Shown: positions 25,870 to 36,043 of the stretch, piece by piece
How positions within the stretch are numbered: position 1 is the stretch's first letter
Layout: each line of letters opens with the position of its first letter
NCBI GenBank assembly: GCA_041394405.1
Contig: JAWKIF010000011.1
Location: 1-64,000, forward strand
Length of the DNA: 64,000 nucleotides
Reading direction: 5' to 3'
DNA from: Microthrix sp041394405
GTDB taxonomy: Bacteria; Actinomycetota; Acidimicrobiia; Acidimicrobiales; Microtrichaceae
The notes under the pieces: model-generated
What the model was told of the DNA's origin: nothing
The model's database searches: none
Seen by the model: only the letters and a program-made list of their open reading frames with translations
Made by a program: the position numbers and the translations under genes

Positions 25870-27369
25870 GTGCGCTCCTCGCTGGTGCTCGGGGTGGACA
25901 GCTCCACCCAATCGGTGAAGGTCGAGCTTCGCCGGGCGGAGGACGGCGCCATCGTCGCCACGGGGCGCTCGCCGCATCCGGCCGCCACGCCGCCTCGATC
26001 CGAGCAGTCTCCGGCGGATTGGTGGCGGGCCCTGGTGGCGGCGTGTGCCCAGCTGGGGGAGGCACGGTCGAAGGTGGGCGCCGTGGCCGTGGCCGCCCAG
26101 CAACACGGCCTGGTGCTGCTGGACGATGCCGGCGTTGCGTTGCGCCCGGCACCCCTGTGGAACGACACCACCGCTGCGCCCGCAGCAGCGACGCTGGTGG
26201 CGTCGTTGGGGGCACGGGCGTGGGCGCAGGGGTGCGGCAGCGTCCCCGTGGCCTCCTTCACCATCGCCAAGCTGGCTCAGCTTCACCGAAGCGAGCCCGA
26301 GCTGTTGTCACGCACCACCCGGGTCATGTTGCCCCACGACTACCTCACCTGGCGGTTGTGCGGCGCCCATGTGACCGACCCGGGCGACGCCTCGGGCACG
26401 GGCTGGTTCGACCCGGCGCGAGGCCGGTACCGGACTGACCTGTTGGCTGCTGCGGTCGACGACCCCGATGCCTGGGTGGCACGCCTGCCGCAGGTGCTTG
26501 CGTCGAGTGCCCAGGCCGGGCGGCTGACGGGCGAGGCTGCCGGGGAGTTGGGCATGCCCCCAGGCGTTGCGGTGGCCGCCGGGACGGGCGACAACATGGC
26601 CGCCGCGCTCGGGTTGGGTGTGGCGCCCGGTCAGGTGGTGATCTCGCTGGGCACCTCGGGCACCGCCTACGGGGTGGCGGAGCACCCCACGGCCGACGAG
26701 ACGGGCGCCGTGGCCGGATTCGCCAGCGCGTCGCGCGGGTTTCTCCCGCTGGTCTGCACGCTCAACGCCACCCGGGTGACCGACACGGTGGCGGGGTGGA
26801 TGGGCCTTCACGTCGACGCCTTTGCCCGGCTGGCGCTGGACGCCGATCCGGCCCCGGTCGAGGCGGTCCTCGTGCCCTACTTCGACGGCGAACGCACGCC
26901 GAACCGCCCCGACGCCGCGGGCCTCCTGTCGGGCCTGCGCACCGGCACCGGTCGGGCCGAGCTGGCACGCGTCGCCCACGACGGCGTGCTGTGCGGGCTG
27001 CTGGATGGGGTGGACGCCCTGCGGTTGGCCGGCCTGCGCGTGAGCGGACCTCCGGTGTTGGTGGGCGGCGGGGCCCGATCGGCGGCCTACCGGCAACGGG
27101 CGGCCGACCTGTGGGGAACGGGGATCGTGGTGCCCGAGGACGACGAGGTGGTGGCCACCGGAGCGGCGGTGTTGGCGGCCTGTGCGCTGGAAGGCGTTTC
27201 CACCCGGGCGGTGGGTGACCGCTGGGGTCTGGGGGGAGGGGCGATGGTGGAGCCGAGGCCCGGGGCGCACCCCGAGGAGGTGCGGGCTCGCTACCGGGCG
27301 GCGCGCGACCGCCCGGGAGCATCGAAGCTCACCGCACTCGGGGCACCTGGCGCTGGCGACCTGACGTGA
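25870..27369 (+). CDS. xylB: Xylulokinase (FGGY family)
   Basis: 499 residues from GTG 25870. Phosphorylates D-xylulose with ATP. The N-terminal FGGY domain has LGVDSSTQSVKVELR, AVAVAAQQHGLV, and PLWNDTTA; MLPHDYLTWRL and the ATP-side GTGDNMAAALGLG, VISLGTSGTAYG, VLVGGGARSAAYRQ follow. The frame extends to a TTG at 25846 overlapping xylA; I prefer GTG 25870 because VLGVDSS is normally near the N-terminus. The stop overlaps the next gene start (GTGA), so xylA-xylB-spoU are likely co-transcribed. Confidence 0.9.
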   Translation: MRSSLVLGVDSSTQSVKVELRRAEDGAIVATGRSPHPAATPPRSEQSPADWWRALVAACAQLGEARSKVGAVAVAAQQHGLVLLDDAGVALRPAPLWNDTTAAPAAATLVASLGARAWAQGCGSVPVASFTIAKLAQLHRSEPELLSRTTRVMLPHDYLTWRLCGAHVTDPGDASGTGWFDPARGRYRTDLLAAAVDDPDAWVARLPQVLASSAQAGRLTGEAAGELGMPPGVAVAAGTGDNMAAALGLGVAPGQVVISLGTSGTAYGVAEHPTADETGAVAGFASASRGFLPLVCTLNATRVTDTVAGWMGLHVDAFARLALDADPAPVEAVLVPYFDGERTPNRPDAAGLLSGLRTGTGRAELARVAHDGVLCGLLDGVDALRLAGLRVSGPPVLVGGGARSAAYRQRAADLWGTGIVVPEDDEVVATGAAVLAACALEGVSTRAVGDRWGLGGGAMVEPRPGAHPEEVRARYRAARDRPGASKLTALGAPGAGDLT

Positions 27370-28268
27370 ACGGCCCGCGTCAGGGTCGGGGCCGGTCGCA
27401 CCCGGTGGCCCGCTCCGAGCCCGGTGACCTGCCCCCGATGGCCTGGGACCGGGTGGTCGACGATGTCGACGACGCAGAGGTGGCGCCGTTCGTCGGGCTT
27501 CGCGACCGGCCCCTACGCGACCAGCCGCAGGCTTCTGCCCCCAACGGTCGGTTTCTTGCCGAGGGCGACGTGGTGGCGGCCAGGGCGTTGGCCGCCGGCT
27601 ACCGCCTGCTGGCGCTGCTGGTCGATGCGCAGCGGGTTGTGCCATTGCCCGGCGCGGTGAGGCGTGCGCGCTTGGAGGGGGCCCGAGTGCTGGGCGCGGG
27701 CCCGGGGCTTTTGCGTGCCATCACCGGCGCGTCGTCGCACGGGGGAAGCCTTGGAGTGTTCGCTCGCCCGGCGCCGCGTGCGCCGTCCGAGGTGCTGGCC
27801 GGCCGTCGGACCGTGGTGGTCACCGAGGGAGTTGCCAACCCGGTGAACCTTGGTCTCATCGCACGCAGCGCCGTTGCCATGGGCGCCGAGGCGCTTCTGG
27901 TGGACCCGGCCAGTGCCGATCCGTTCTATCGGCGCGCCTCCCGGGTGTCGATGGGTGAGGTGTTCGCCGTGCCTCACGCCCGGCTGGACGCGTTGCCCGG
28001 CGGGCTCGACCCGCTTCGCAACGCCGGGTTCACCCTGCTGGCGTTGACCCCTGCCACCGACGCCCTCGACATCGGGGCGCTGCGGGCGGGGGACGATGAT
28101 CCGGTGGCCCTGCTGGTTGGCGCCGAGGGGCCCGGGCTCAGCTCGGCGGTGCTGGGTGCAGCCGACCTGCGGGTGCGCATACCGCTGTCGGGCGGGGTCG
28201 ACTCGTTGAACGTGGGCGCCGCCGCAGCCGTGGCTGCCTATGCGCTCGGTCGGGCCCGTGGTTGCTGA
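27366..28268 (+). CDS. SpoU/TrmH-family RNA methyltransferase
   Basis: 300 residues. A short RNA-binding N-domain (GRFLAEGDVVAARAL, HGGSLGVFARP) precedes the SPOUT knot: VVTEGVANPVNLGLIARSAVAMGAEALLV (motif 1), LLVGAEGPGLSS (motif 2) and RIPLSGGVDSLNVGAAAAVAAY (motif 3). Expected to 2'-O-methylate a ribose in tRNA or rRNA using S-adenosylmethionine. The GTG start overlaps the xylB stop. Its 3' end overlaps the homocysteine methyltransferase start, so translation is coupled in the group. Confidence 0.87.
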   Translation: MNGPRQGRGRSHPVARSEPGDLPPMAWDRVVDDVDDAEVAPFVGLRDRPLRDQPQASAPNGRFLAEGDVVAARALAAGYRLLALLVDAQRVVPLPGAVRRARLEGARVLGAGPGLLRAITGASSHGGSLGVFARPAPRAPSEVLAGRRTVVVTEGVANPVNLGLIARSAVAMGAEALLVDPASADPFYRRASRVSMGEVFAVPHARLDALPGGLDPLRNAGFTLLALTPATDALDIGALRAGDDDPVALLVGAEGPGLSSAVLGAADLRVRIPLSGGVDSLNVGAAAAVAAYALGRARGC

Positions 28269-29283
28269 TCCAACCTTCGAAACCGAGGGGCGGGGGCCGC
28301 TGGCTGACGCGCTGGCCCTCGGCCCGGTGATGGCCGACGGCGGGATGTCCACGGCGCTCGCCGAACTGGGCGCGTCGCCGAGTGGGCCGCTGTGGACCGC
28401 CGAGGTGCTGGCCACGCAACCCCAGCTGGTGGGACGGGCGCACGAGGCCTTCCTGGACGCGGGCGCCAGGGTGATCCTCAGCGCCGGCTATCAGGTGAGC
28501 CGCAGGGGCGCCGTCGCAACGGGTCGGTCGCCCGCCGACGGCGACCTGCTGCTCGTCGACGCCGTGCGCGTCGCCCGGCGGGCACGGTCGGCCTGGGCGG
28601 AACGCTGCGGCGCCCGGGGGCGGCGCCGTGGCGGCGATGCGTGGGTGGCGGCGTCCATCGGCCCCTACGGCGCGACCCTGGCCGACGGGTCGGAGTACCG
28701 GGGCAACTACGACTGCTCCGAGCACGAACTGCGGGGCTTCCACCGGCAGCGGCTGTCGGTGTTGTGCGAGGCCGGCGTCGAGCGGTCAACCCGGGCGGAG
28801 CTCTGGTGGTGCGAGACCATCCCCGACGGCCGTGAGGTTCGGGTGCTGGCCGACGAGCTGGAGCGGGCGATGGCACGGATGGCCCGCCTCGGTGCGCCGC
28901 CGCCCGAGCTGATCGTCTCCATGACCGTGGGCGCCGATGCGCGATGTGTCACCGGCGAGCCGGTGGCCGAGGCGATCGCGCCGGTGCTGGACCTGCCCGG
29001 CCTGGTGGCGGTGGGCGTCAACTGTGCGCCCGGCGAGCACGTTGCGGCGGCGCTGCGCCCGCTGGCCGCCGCAACGGCGGTGCCGCTGGTGGCCAAGCCG
29101 AACCTGGGCGGGGCGTGGGACCCGGCACGTGGCGTGTTTGTCGGCGCCTCGTCCAGCTCCGGGCGGCCTGATGCCCTCCTGGAGCAGCTGCTGGATGCGG
29201 GAGCGCGGCTGGTCGGCGGATGCTGCGGCAGCGGCCCGGGCGACCTGGCCCAGATGGCCCGAGCGCTCGCCGGGGTGCGGTAG
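28258..29283 (+). CDS. mmuM: Homocysteine S-methyltransferase
   Basis: 341 residues from GTG 28258 (GTG 28240 and ATG 28330 are alternatives). Transfers a methyl group, typically from S-methylmethionine, to homocysteine to give methionine. N-terminal GPVMADGGMSTAL fits the LDGG(M/L) start of the family; zinc ligands are the Cys in VAVGVNC and the pair in LVGGCCGSGPGDL. SYQVS-type SAGYQVS and ASIGPYGATLADGSEYRGNY also match. An unusual Arg-rich insert lies at about residues 115-125. Overlaps the SpoU gene by 11 nt. Confidence 0.85.
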   Translation: MVADPTFETEGRGPLADALALGPVMADGGMSTALAELGASPSGPLWTAEVLATQPQLVGRAHEAFLDAGARVILSAGYQVSRRGAVATGRSPADGDLLLVDAVRVARRARSAWAERCGARGRRRGGDAWVAASIGPYGATLADGSEYRGNYDCSEHELRGFHRQRLSVLCEAGVERSTRAELWWCETIPDGREVRVLADELERAMARMARLGAPPPELIVSMTVGADARCVTGEPVAEAIAPVLDLPGLVAVGVNCAPGEHVAAALRPLAAATAVPLVAKPNLGGAWDPARGVFVGASSSSGRPDALLEQLLDAGARLVGGCCGSGPGDLAQMARALAGVR

Positions 29284-29306
29284 CCCGGGCGCCGCCGGTG
29301 CGGGCC

Positions 29307-30020
29307 TCAGCGATACTCCGGGTTCTGGAAGCCGAAGCGTTCGCCGTCGCTCCACTCGGCCGGGAGGTTCCCGTAGGCGGGGATGCCGCCGGCGTCGGCC
29401 AGGGCCTTGGCGGTGTGCATCAGGTTCCAGGTCATGAACGTGGTGTTGCGGTTGGTGAAGTCGTTGTCGAAACCAGCGCCGTCGTCGCCGTAGGACGGGC
29501 CGGGCCCCGCCTCGCCGATCCATCCGGCATCGGCTTGGGGCGGGATGGTGTAGCCGATGTGGCCCAGCGCATAGAGCACCGTCGAGGCGCATGCCTTGAT
29601 GCCGTCCTCGTTGCCGGTGATGAGGCAACCGGCGGCCCGGCCGTAGAACACGTACTGCCCGGCGTCGTTGCGCTCTGCCGAGTGGGCATAGAGGCGTTCG
29701 ATCACCCGGTGCATCACCGAGCTGTTGACGCCCAGCCAGATGGGGCCGGCCAGCACCAGGATGTCGGCACCGATGATCCGCGGCCACAACTCGGGCCACT
29801 CGTCGGAGGCCGCCCCGTGTGCGGTCATGTCCGGCTGCACGCCGGGGGCGATGTCGTGGTCGACCGCGCGGATCACGTCGGTGCTCACCCCTGCGCGCTT
29901 CATGATGTCTCGGCTGACGTCGATGAGCGCCTGTGTGTGGCTGTGCTCGGGCGATGGCTTCAAGGTGGCGTTGACGAAGCAGGCGCTGAGGCCGCTGTAG
30001 TCGGGTCGTTGGTCGCTCAT
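29307..30020 (-). CDS. Flavodoxin-like NAD(P)H:FMN oxidoreductase
   Basis: 237 residues with GAGGAGCAA before the ATG. N-terminal CFVNATLKPSPEHSHTQAL binds the FMN phosphate in this family, and ADILVLAGPIWLGVNSSVMHRVIERL and GRAAGCLITGNEDGIKACASTVLYALGHIG complete the flavodoxin-like fold of NADPH-dependent FMN reductases. Probably a cytoplasmic FMN reductase or quinone reductase. Divergent from otsA; convergent with the methionine gene. Confidence 0.82.
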   Translation of the reverse strand: MSDQRPDYSGLSACFVNATLKPSPEHSHTQALIDVSRDIMKRAGVSTDVIRAVDHDIAPGVQPDMTAHGAASDEWPELWPRIIGADILVLAGPIWLGVNSSVMHRVIERLYAHSAERNDAGQYVFYGRAAGCLITGNEDGIKACASTVLYALGHIGYTIPPQADAGWIGEAGPGPSYGDDGAGFDNDFTNRNTTFMTWNLMHTAKALADAGGIPAYGNLPAEWSDGERFGFQNPEYR

Positions 30021-30213
30021 GGGTTGCTCCTCGTCGGGGTGGCCTGAGAGATGCCCGTTGCTGGGACCCTATGAGGCCCCGGGGTGGTGTGCGTCGGCGA
30101 CCCGCTTCCGGTGCCCGGTTCTTCCCGGTCGATGGGTGCGGTCGAACGCTGGGTCGGCCGGAATCGAGCCGAGGATGGTCGCCATGGTGGAACCACCCCG
30201 TACGCTGGGGGGC

Positions 30214-31674
30214 ATGGTGGCATCTGACGCTGAGGCGGGCTCGACGGCACGCACCCACAACCCGGATCGATCGGTTCCCGACGAGGGGATGGCCAGCTTC
30301 CTCGTGCTGGCCAACCGCCTACCGGTGCGCAGGGTGACCACTTCGGACGGGGCGACCTGGGAGACCAGCCCCGGCGGTCTGGTGACCGCGTTGGCGCCCG
30401 TCATGACCAATCGCAACGACGCCATGTGGTTGGGCTGGTCGGGGACCACGGGCACCGAGGGCGAGGATCCCCTGGTGGTCGACGGCATTTCGCTGGTGCC
30501 GGTGCCGCTCTCGCGAGGCGAGGTGGAACTGTTCTACGAGGGCTTCGCCAACAGGACGCTGTGGCCGCTGTACCACGACTCGATCGTGCGATCGGAGTAC
30601 CACCGCACCTGGTGGGATGCGTATCGGTCCGTCAACCGGCGATTTGCCAAGGCGGCGGCCAAATGGGCGGCGCCCGGAGCGGCCGTGTGGATACACGACT
30701 ACCACCTGCAGCTGGTGCCGGGCATGCTGCGCGAGCTGAGGCCCGACCTGCACATCGGGTTCTTCCTTCACATCCCCTTCCCGCCGGTGGAGCTGTTCCT
30801 GCAGATCCCGTGGCGCAGCACCATCGTGGAGGGCCTCCTCGGGGCCGATGTCGTTGGCTTCCAGACCCACGGCGGCGCCGCCAACTTCCGCCGGCTGGCC
30901 GAGGTCGTCACCGAGGCCGAGGTGTCGGGAAACGAAGTGAAGGTGGGCGACCGGTCGGTGCGGGTGGATTGCTTCGGTATCGGGGTGGACACTGCGTCGC
31001 TCGAGGTCATGGCCGCCGACCCCGCCATGATTGAACGGGCGGCCAAGCTGCGCGCGAGCCTGGGCAACCCGGAGTGTGTGCTGCTTGGCGTCGACCGGCT
31101 GGACTACACCAAGGGCTTGGCACGACGCCTGAGGGCGTTTCGAGAGCTGCTGGAGGAGGGGCGCCTCACGGTCGGTCGCCACGTGCTGGTGCAGGTGGCC
31201 GAACCCACTCGGGAGAACGTTCGCGACTACGCCGAGTTTCGCGATCGGATCGACCGCATGGTTGGCGAGATCAACGGTGACTACGGCGAGGTGGGCGCGG
31301 TGCCCATGCACTACCTGCACCGCCACCACGACCTGGAGGAGCTGGTGGCGCTCTACCTGGCGGCCGACGTGATGTTGGTCACGGCGGTGCGAGACGGCAT
31401 GAACCTGGTGTGCAAGGAGTACGTGGCCACCCGCACGGATGACACCGGGGTCTTGGTGCTGTCGGAGTTCGCCGGGGCCGCCGAGACGCTGGGGGAGGCC
31501 CTGCTGGTCAACCCCTACGACATCGATGGTCTCAAGCGGGCGTTCGAGCGCGCGGTCACCATGCCGGTGGACGAGCAGCGCAGCCGCATGGCGGCGCTGC
31601 GAGCTCACGTGGCCGAGAGCGACGTGCACCGGTGGGCGGATGCATGGCTGGACGCCCTGGGCGTCGCACGGTGA
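30214..31674 (+). CDS. otsA: Trehalose-6-phosphate synthase
   Basis: 486 residues (ATG 30214 just after a G-run; an ATG at 30289 is possible). GT20 enzyme joining UDP-glucose and glucose 6-phosphate. FLVLANRLPVRR, SPGGLVTAL, WLGWSG, WIHDYHLQLVPGMLR, FFLHIPFPPVELF, VGFQTH, GVDRLDYTKGLARRL, and the nucleotide-sugar site VTAVRDGMNLVCKEYVATR with LSEFAGAAETLGEALLVNPYD are all present. otsB follows after 7 nt. Trehalose serves as osmoprotectant and storage. Confidence 0.96.
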   Translation: MVASDAEAGSTARTHNPDRSVPDEGMASFLVLANRLPVRRVTTSDGATWETSPGGLVTALAPVMTNRNDAMWLGWSGTTGTEGEDPLVVDGISLVPVPLSRGEVELFYEGFANRTLWPLYHDSIVRSEYHRTWWDAYRSVNRRFAKAAAKWAAPGAAVWIHDYHLQLVPGMLRELRPDLHIGFFLHIPFPPVELFLQIPWRSTIVEGLLGADVVGFQTHGGAANFRRLAEVVTEAEVSGNEVKVGDRSVRVDCFGIGVDTASLEVMAADPAMIERAAKLRASLGNPECVLLGVDRLDYTKGLARRLRAFRELLEEGRLTVGRHVLVQVAEPTRENVRDYAEFRDRIDRMVGEINGDYGEVGAVPMHYLHRHHDLEELVALYLAADVMLVTAVRDGMNLVCKEYVATRTDDTGVLVLSEFAGAAETLGEALLVNPYDIDGLKRAFERAVTMPVDEQRSRMAALRAHVAESDVHRWADAWLDALGVAR

Positions 31675-31681
31675 GCAAGTC

Positions 31682-32515
<834 letters not shown>

Positions 32516-32525
32516 GACTCCGCCG

Positions 32526-33443
32526 ATGGCGGCCGTGGCGCTCCTGCTGGCGCTGGCCTGGGCAGCAGGACGCTGGTTGACGCCGCCCGGGGAGCTCGTC
32601 CGCGGGATCGACTGGACGATTCTGAACCTGGCCCTTCCTGCGCTGGTGCTGCGCACCGTTCCCGACGTCACGCTGGGGGCCGACGCCGCGGTGCCCGTTG
32701 GCGTTGCCTGGGCGGTGCTGGTGCTCGGCGCCGCAGCGGTGTGGGTCGTGGCACGGGTTGTGGGTTGGTCCCGCCAGCTCACCGGCGCCCTCATGCTGGT
32801 GGTCCCGCTGGGCAACACCAGCTTCCTCGGGTTCCCCGCGGTGGAGGCGCTGCTGGGTGCCCAGGCCCTGCCCGCCGCGGTGCTGTATGACCAGCTGGGA
32901 ACCTTCCTGGCGCTCAGCACCTATGGCGCGGTGGTGGCAGGGGCTTACGGCGCGGCCGAGACCCGCCCGAGTGCGGCGTCGATTGGCCGCCGAGTACTCG
33001 CGTTCCCGCCGTTCCTTGCGCTGCTGGCAGCGCTGGCGCTGGGGTGGGGGCAGCGTCGGGGCGTTGCGATGCCGGGGTCGGTGGACGACGCGCTGCAGTT
33101 GTTGGCGGCCACCCTCACCCCCCTGGCCATGGTCTCCATCGGCGTCCGCCTGGCGTCGATCCGGTTGAGCCGCCCCAGTGCGCCGGTGGTCTTCGGCCTG
33201 GCGTTTCGTCTGGTGGCGCTGCCGGCGGTGGTCGTCGCGGTGGCGCTCGTCGCGGGGGCCTCCGGCCCGGCCTGGCAAGCCTCGGCGCTGGAGGCTGCGA
33301 TGCCCCCCATGGTCACGGCGGGCATCGTGGCCACGTCGGCGGGCCTGGACGAGAAGACGGTGGCCCAGCTGGTCGGCGTCGGGCTGGTGCTGTCGTTGGC
33401 CACCCTCCCATTGTGGGCGTGGCTGATCGGTGTCACCCTGTAA
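32526..33443 (+). CDS. Auxin efflux carrier (AEC)-type transporter
   Basis: 305 residues with about nine to ten hydrophobic helices. Shows the AEC layout: an N-terminal half with ILNLALPALVLRTVP, VVPLGNTSFLGFPAVEALLG, YDQLGTFLAL, and a C-terminal half with LTPLAMVSIGVRL, AMPPMVTAGIVATSAGLDEKTVAQLVGVGLVLSL. Members move small organic acids, malate for example; the substrate here is unknown. Starts 10 nt after otsB and ends within a strong inverted repeat. Confidence 0.82.
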   Translation: MAAVALLLALAWAAGRWLTPPGELVRGIDWTILNLALPALVLRTVPDVTLGADAAVPVGVAWAVLVLGAAAVWVVARVVGWSRQLTGALMLVVPLGNTSFLGFPAVEALLGAQALPAAVLYDQLGTFLALSTYGAVVAGAYGAAETRPSAASIGRRVLAFPPFLALLAALALGWGQRRGVAMPGSVDDALQLLAATLTPLAMVSIGVRLASIRLSRPSAPVVFGLAFRLVALPAVVVAVALVAGASGPAWQASALEAAMPPMVTAGIVATSAGLDEKTVAQLVGVGLVLSLATLPLWAWLIGVTL

Positions 33444-33466
33444 CTTCTTGGTTACAGGGTGACACC
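33429..33466. terminator. 16-bp perfect inverted repeat at the carrier stop codon
   Basis: GGTGTCACCCTGTAAC (33429-33444), loop TTCTTG, GTTACAGGGTGACACC (33451-33466). The TAA stop of the carrier (33441-33443) lies in the left arm. Best read as the operon terminator; it also lies 34 bp upstream of the P450 start, so an operator role is possible. Confidence 0.7.
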
Positions 33467-33499
33467 CGCGGCCGCCGACAACCGCCATGAGGAGTTCCG

Positions 33500-34786
33500 A
33501 TGGCCACCCAGCCAGCCAGTAACGCATCGCCGGGCGAGCCGCCCGCAGCCGCTGCCAACCTGACCGAGATGGAGGCCGACCTGCTCCTGGGCACGGCGGT
33601 GATGACCGACGAGGGCCGACAGGACCCCTACGTGCACTACCGCAGGCTCCGCGAGGAACTGGGTCGCTACCGCTCGGGCCTCGGATCCATCGTGGTCGCC
33701 GACTACGAGAGCTGCCTGGAGGTGTTGCGAAACCCGGCGCTTGGTCGCCCCGAGCCCGACATGGACGTGCCGCCCGGCATGAGCGGTCGAGAGCGTCGCA
33801 CCGAACAACGTCAGGGCTCGATGCTGTTCGCCAATCCTCCCGACCACACCCGCTTGCGCAGCCTGGTCAGCCGGGCGTTCACGCCGCGGCGCACCGAGGC
33901 CATGCGCCCGCGAATCGCCGAGCTGTTGGCGCCGCTGTTGGACGAGATGGCCCAGCAGGGTGGCGTCGACGTGCTCGATGCTCTCGGGGCCCGCTTGCCG
34001 GCGGCCGTCATCTCCGACCTGCTGGGTGTGCCGCCCGAGCTGCATGAGGAGCTGGCGCCCCACGTCAGGGCCAGCACGGCGCTGATCGATGCGGCCGCCG
34101 ACGACGCAGCAATCGAGGCAGCGGAGGCCGGCGTGGCCGTCATGGGCGAGGTCTTCGAACAGCTCATCGCCGACAAGCGCGCCCATCCGGACGACGGGCT
34201 CCTGAGCGCCTTGATCGCCGTGGAGGAGCAGGGTGACCGCCTGAGCCACGAGGAGCTGTTGGCCAACACCGGCCTGATGTATGCCGCCGGCTTCGAGACC
34301 ACCACGAACCTCATCGGCAATGGCCTGTACGCGTTGCTGACCAACCCCGAGCAGCTGGCTCGGCTGCGCAATGATCGTTCGCTGCTCGGGTCCGCCATCT
34401 GGGAGCTGTTGCGCTGGGACTCTCCGGTGCAGCTGAACATGCGGGCAGCGCTCACCGAGCTGGAGCTGTTTGGCGAACCCGTTGGCTACGGACAGCTCTT
34501 CACGGTGCTCCAGGGCAGCGCCAACCGAGATGAGAAGGTGTATTCGGCCGCGGACACGTTGGATGTCGGCCGGTTCGTCGACCGAACCACCCCGCCGCCG
34601 CTGAGCTTCGGGTGGGGCCCCCATCACTGCCTGGGTGCGTCGCTCGCCCGCGCGGAGGGTGAGATCGTGTTCGGTGGCCTGCTCGATCGGTTTCGCTCGA
34701 TCGAACTCTTGGAACAGCCGACGTTCCGCCCCAGCTTCACGCTGCGAGGCTTGAACTCGCTGAGGGTGGCCTGCCGCACCGCCTAG
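33500..34786 (+). CDS. Cytochrome P450
   Basis: 428-residue soluble bacterial class I P450. Substrate-oxygen I-helix motif AAGFETTTN, K-helix ELLRW (ExxR-type), and the heme-binding loop FGWGPHHCLGASLAR with the iron-ligating cysteine near residue 377. NPPDHTRLRSLVSRAFTPRR is the usual C-helix block. It needs a ferredoxin and reductase, none of which are in the window. Substrate unknown. A clear AGGAG lies just before the ATG. Confidence 0.93.
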   Translation: MATQPASNASPGEPPAAAANLTEMEADLLLGTAVMTDEGRQDPYVHYRRLREELGRYRSGLGSIVVADYESCLEVLRNPALGRPEPDMDVPPGMSGRERRTEQRQGSMLFANPPDHTRLRSLVSRAFTPRRTEAMRPRIAELLAPLLDEMAQQGGVDVLDALGARLPAAVISDLLGVPPELHEELAPHVRASTALIDAAADDAAIEAAEAGVAVMGEVFEQLIADKRAHPDDGLLSALIAVEEQGDRLSHEELLANTGLMYAAGFETTTNLIGNGLYALLTNPEQLARLRNDRSLLGSAIWELLRWDSPVQLNMRAALTELELFGEPVGYGQLFTVLQGSANRDEKVYSAADTLDVGRFVDRTTPPPLSFGWGPHHCLGASLARAEGEIVFGGLLDRFRSIELLEQPTFRPSFTLRGLNSLRVACRTA

Positions 34787-35019
34787 GCCATCTTCCCCGT
34801 TCATAGATGTTGTTCAAGTTGCGCTGCGGGCCTCACGCGCTACGGTCGAGGCACGCCGCTCGAACCGCAAAGTGTGGTGAGGCGTTGTGACCAGACGAGG
34901 GAACGATGGTCCGGAAGGTGCCCCGCGCCGGTGCGTGTGTCGGCCCCGGAATGTCCACTTTGGTCCCTCCGGTCATGGGGATACCCCCCCGCTGTACTAC
35001 GTACCGAAAGGACTCGTTC
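34787..35019 (+). promoter_or_regulatory. Leader region of the betaine transporter locus
   Basis: 233 bp with no convincing gene. TTGCGC near 34817 and TACGGT near 34842 could be a promoter. AAAGGA about 10 nt before the ATG at 35020 is a ribosome site for the binding protein. No riboswitch or clear operator seen. Confidence 0.3.
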
Positions 35020-35995
35020 ATGAAATTGAACCCTCGATTCGGGAGATTCGCCGTAGCCGCCGCCGCGCTGGCCATGGTTCCCTTGGCCGCCTGCGGTGAC
35101 GACAACGACGGGGGTGGGGGCGACACCGCCTCCGCCGACAGCCCGCTCGCAGAAGCCGACCTCTCCGGTGTGAGCATCAAGGTTGGCTCCAAGGACTTCG
35201 ACGAGCAGCTCATCCTGGGCAACATCCTCGCCGACGCCTACGAGGCCGCCGGTGCCGACGTCGACCGCAAGATCAACCTGGGCGGCACCAACGTGGTGCG
35301 CGAGGCGCTGCTGGCCGGCGAGATCGACAGCTACGCCGAGTACAACGGCACCGGCTGGACCGAGCATCTGGGGCAGGAGGATCCCTCCAGCGATGGTGAG
35401 GAGCTCACCGAGAACGTCCGCAAGAGCATCGGCGAGAAATCGACGTCTGGGTGGGGCGTGCGCCGTTCAACAACACGTACGGCTGCCACCGGTCCTGACC
35501 TCACCGAGAAGAACGGTGGGCCCTTCGACTTCGACTCGATGGCCGCCTACATCAAGGACAACCTGGACGCCAAGGTGTGCATGGAGTCCGAGTTCCCAGC
35601 CGGTCCGACGGCCTGTCCTGTGGGAAGAGGCCACGGGCGCCGCAGATCCCGAAGACCAGCGGGAGATCCTCGATACCGGTCTCATCTACACCGAGACCCA
35701 GCAAGCAACTGCGACTCCCCGGTGAGATCTTCACCACCGACGACGCATCACGGCCCTCGACCTCACCATCGTCGAAGACCCAAGTGCCATGATCATCTAC
35801 AACATCTCGATGAACGTGCGTAAGGACGTCTACGACGAGGCCCCGGAGGCCTTCGACGACATTGCCGAAGCGGTGTTGACCCCGCTGGACATCCCCACCA
35901 TGACGGCACCGAACGAGAAGGTGTCCTCCGACGGCGAGGACGCTGCCGACGTGGCCAATGAGTACCTGGTCGAGCAAGGCCTCATCGAGGGCTAG
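35020..35995 (+). pseudogene. Glycine betaine/choline-type substrate-binding lipoprotein, frameshifted
   Basis: Starts as a normal binding protein: signal peptide with lipobox LAAC, then VSIKVGSKDFDEQLILGNILADAYEAAG and NVVREALLAGEIDSYAEYNGTGWTEHLG, typical of OpuBC/ProX osmoprotectant-binding proteins. At about 35438 the frame shifts (VWVGRAPFNNTYG is read in another frame), returns, and shifts again after about 35590, so the last part (GEIFTTDD..., ALDLTIVEDPSAMIIYNISMNVRKD, EYLVEQGLIEG) needs a third frame. At least three single-base indels. Either decay or base-calling error; content otherwise looks functional. First gene of the locus, with permease and ATPase after it. Confidence 0.75.
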
Positions 35996-36043
35996 CCCAC
36001 GGCCGGTTCCGGCCATACAACCATCAAGGGAGAGCAGCGTCGG

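Noticed and set aside
22908..26270. Single 1120-codon minus-strand frame
   Set aside because: The part above 24434 is the antisense of xylA and xylB; only the ClC portion is coding.
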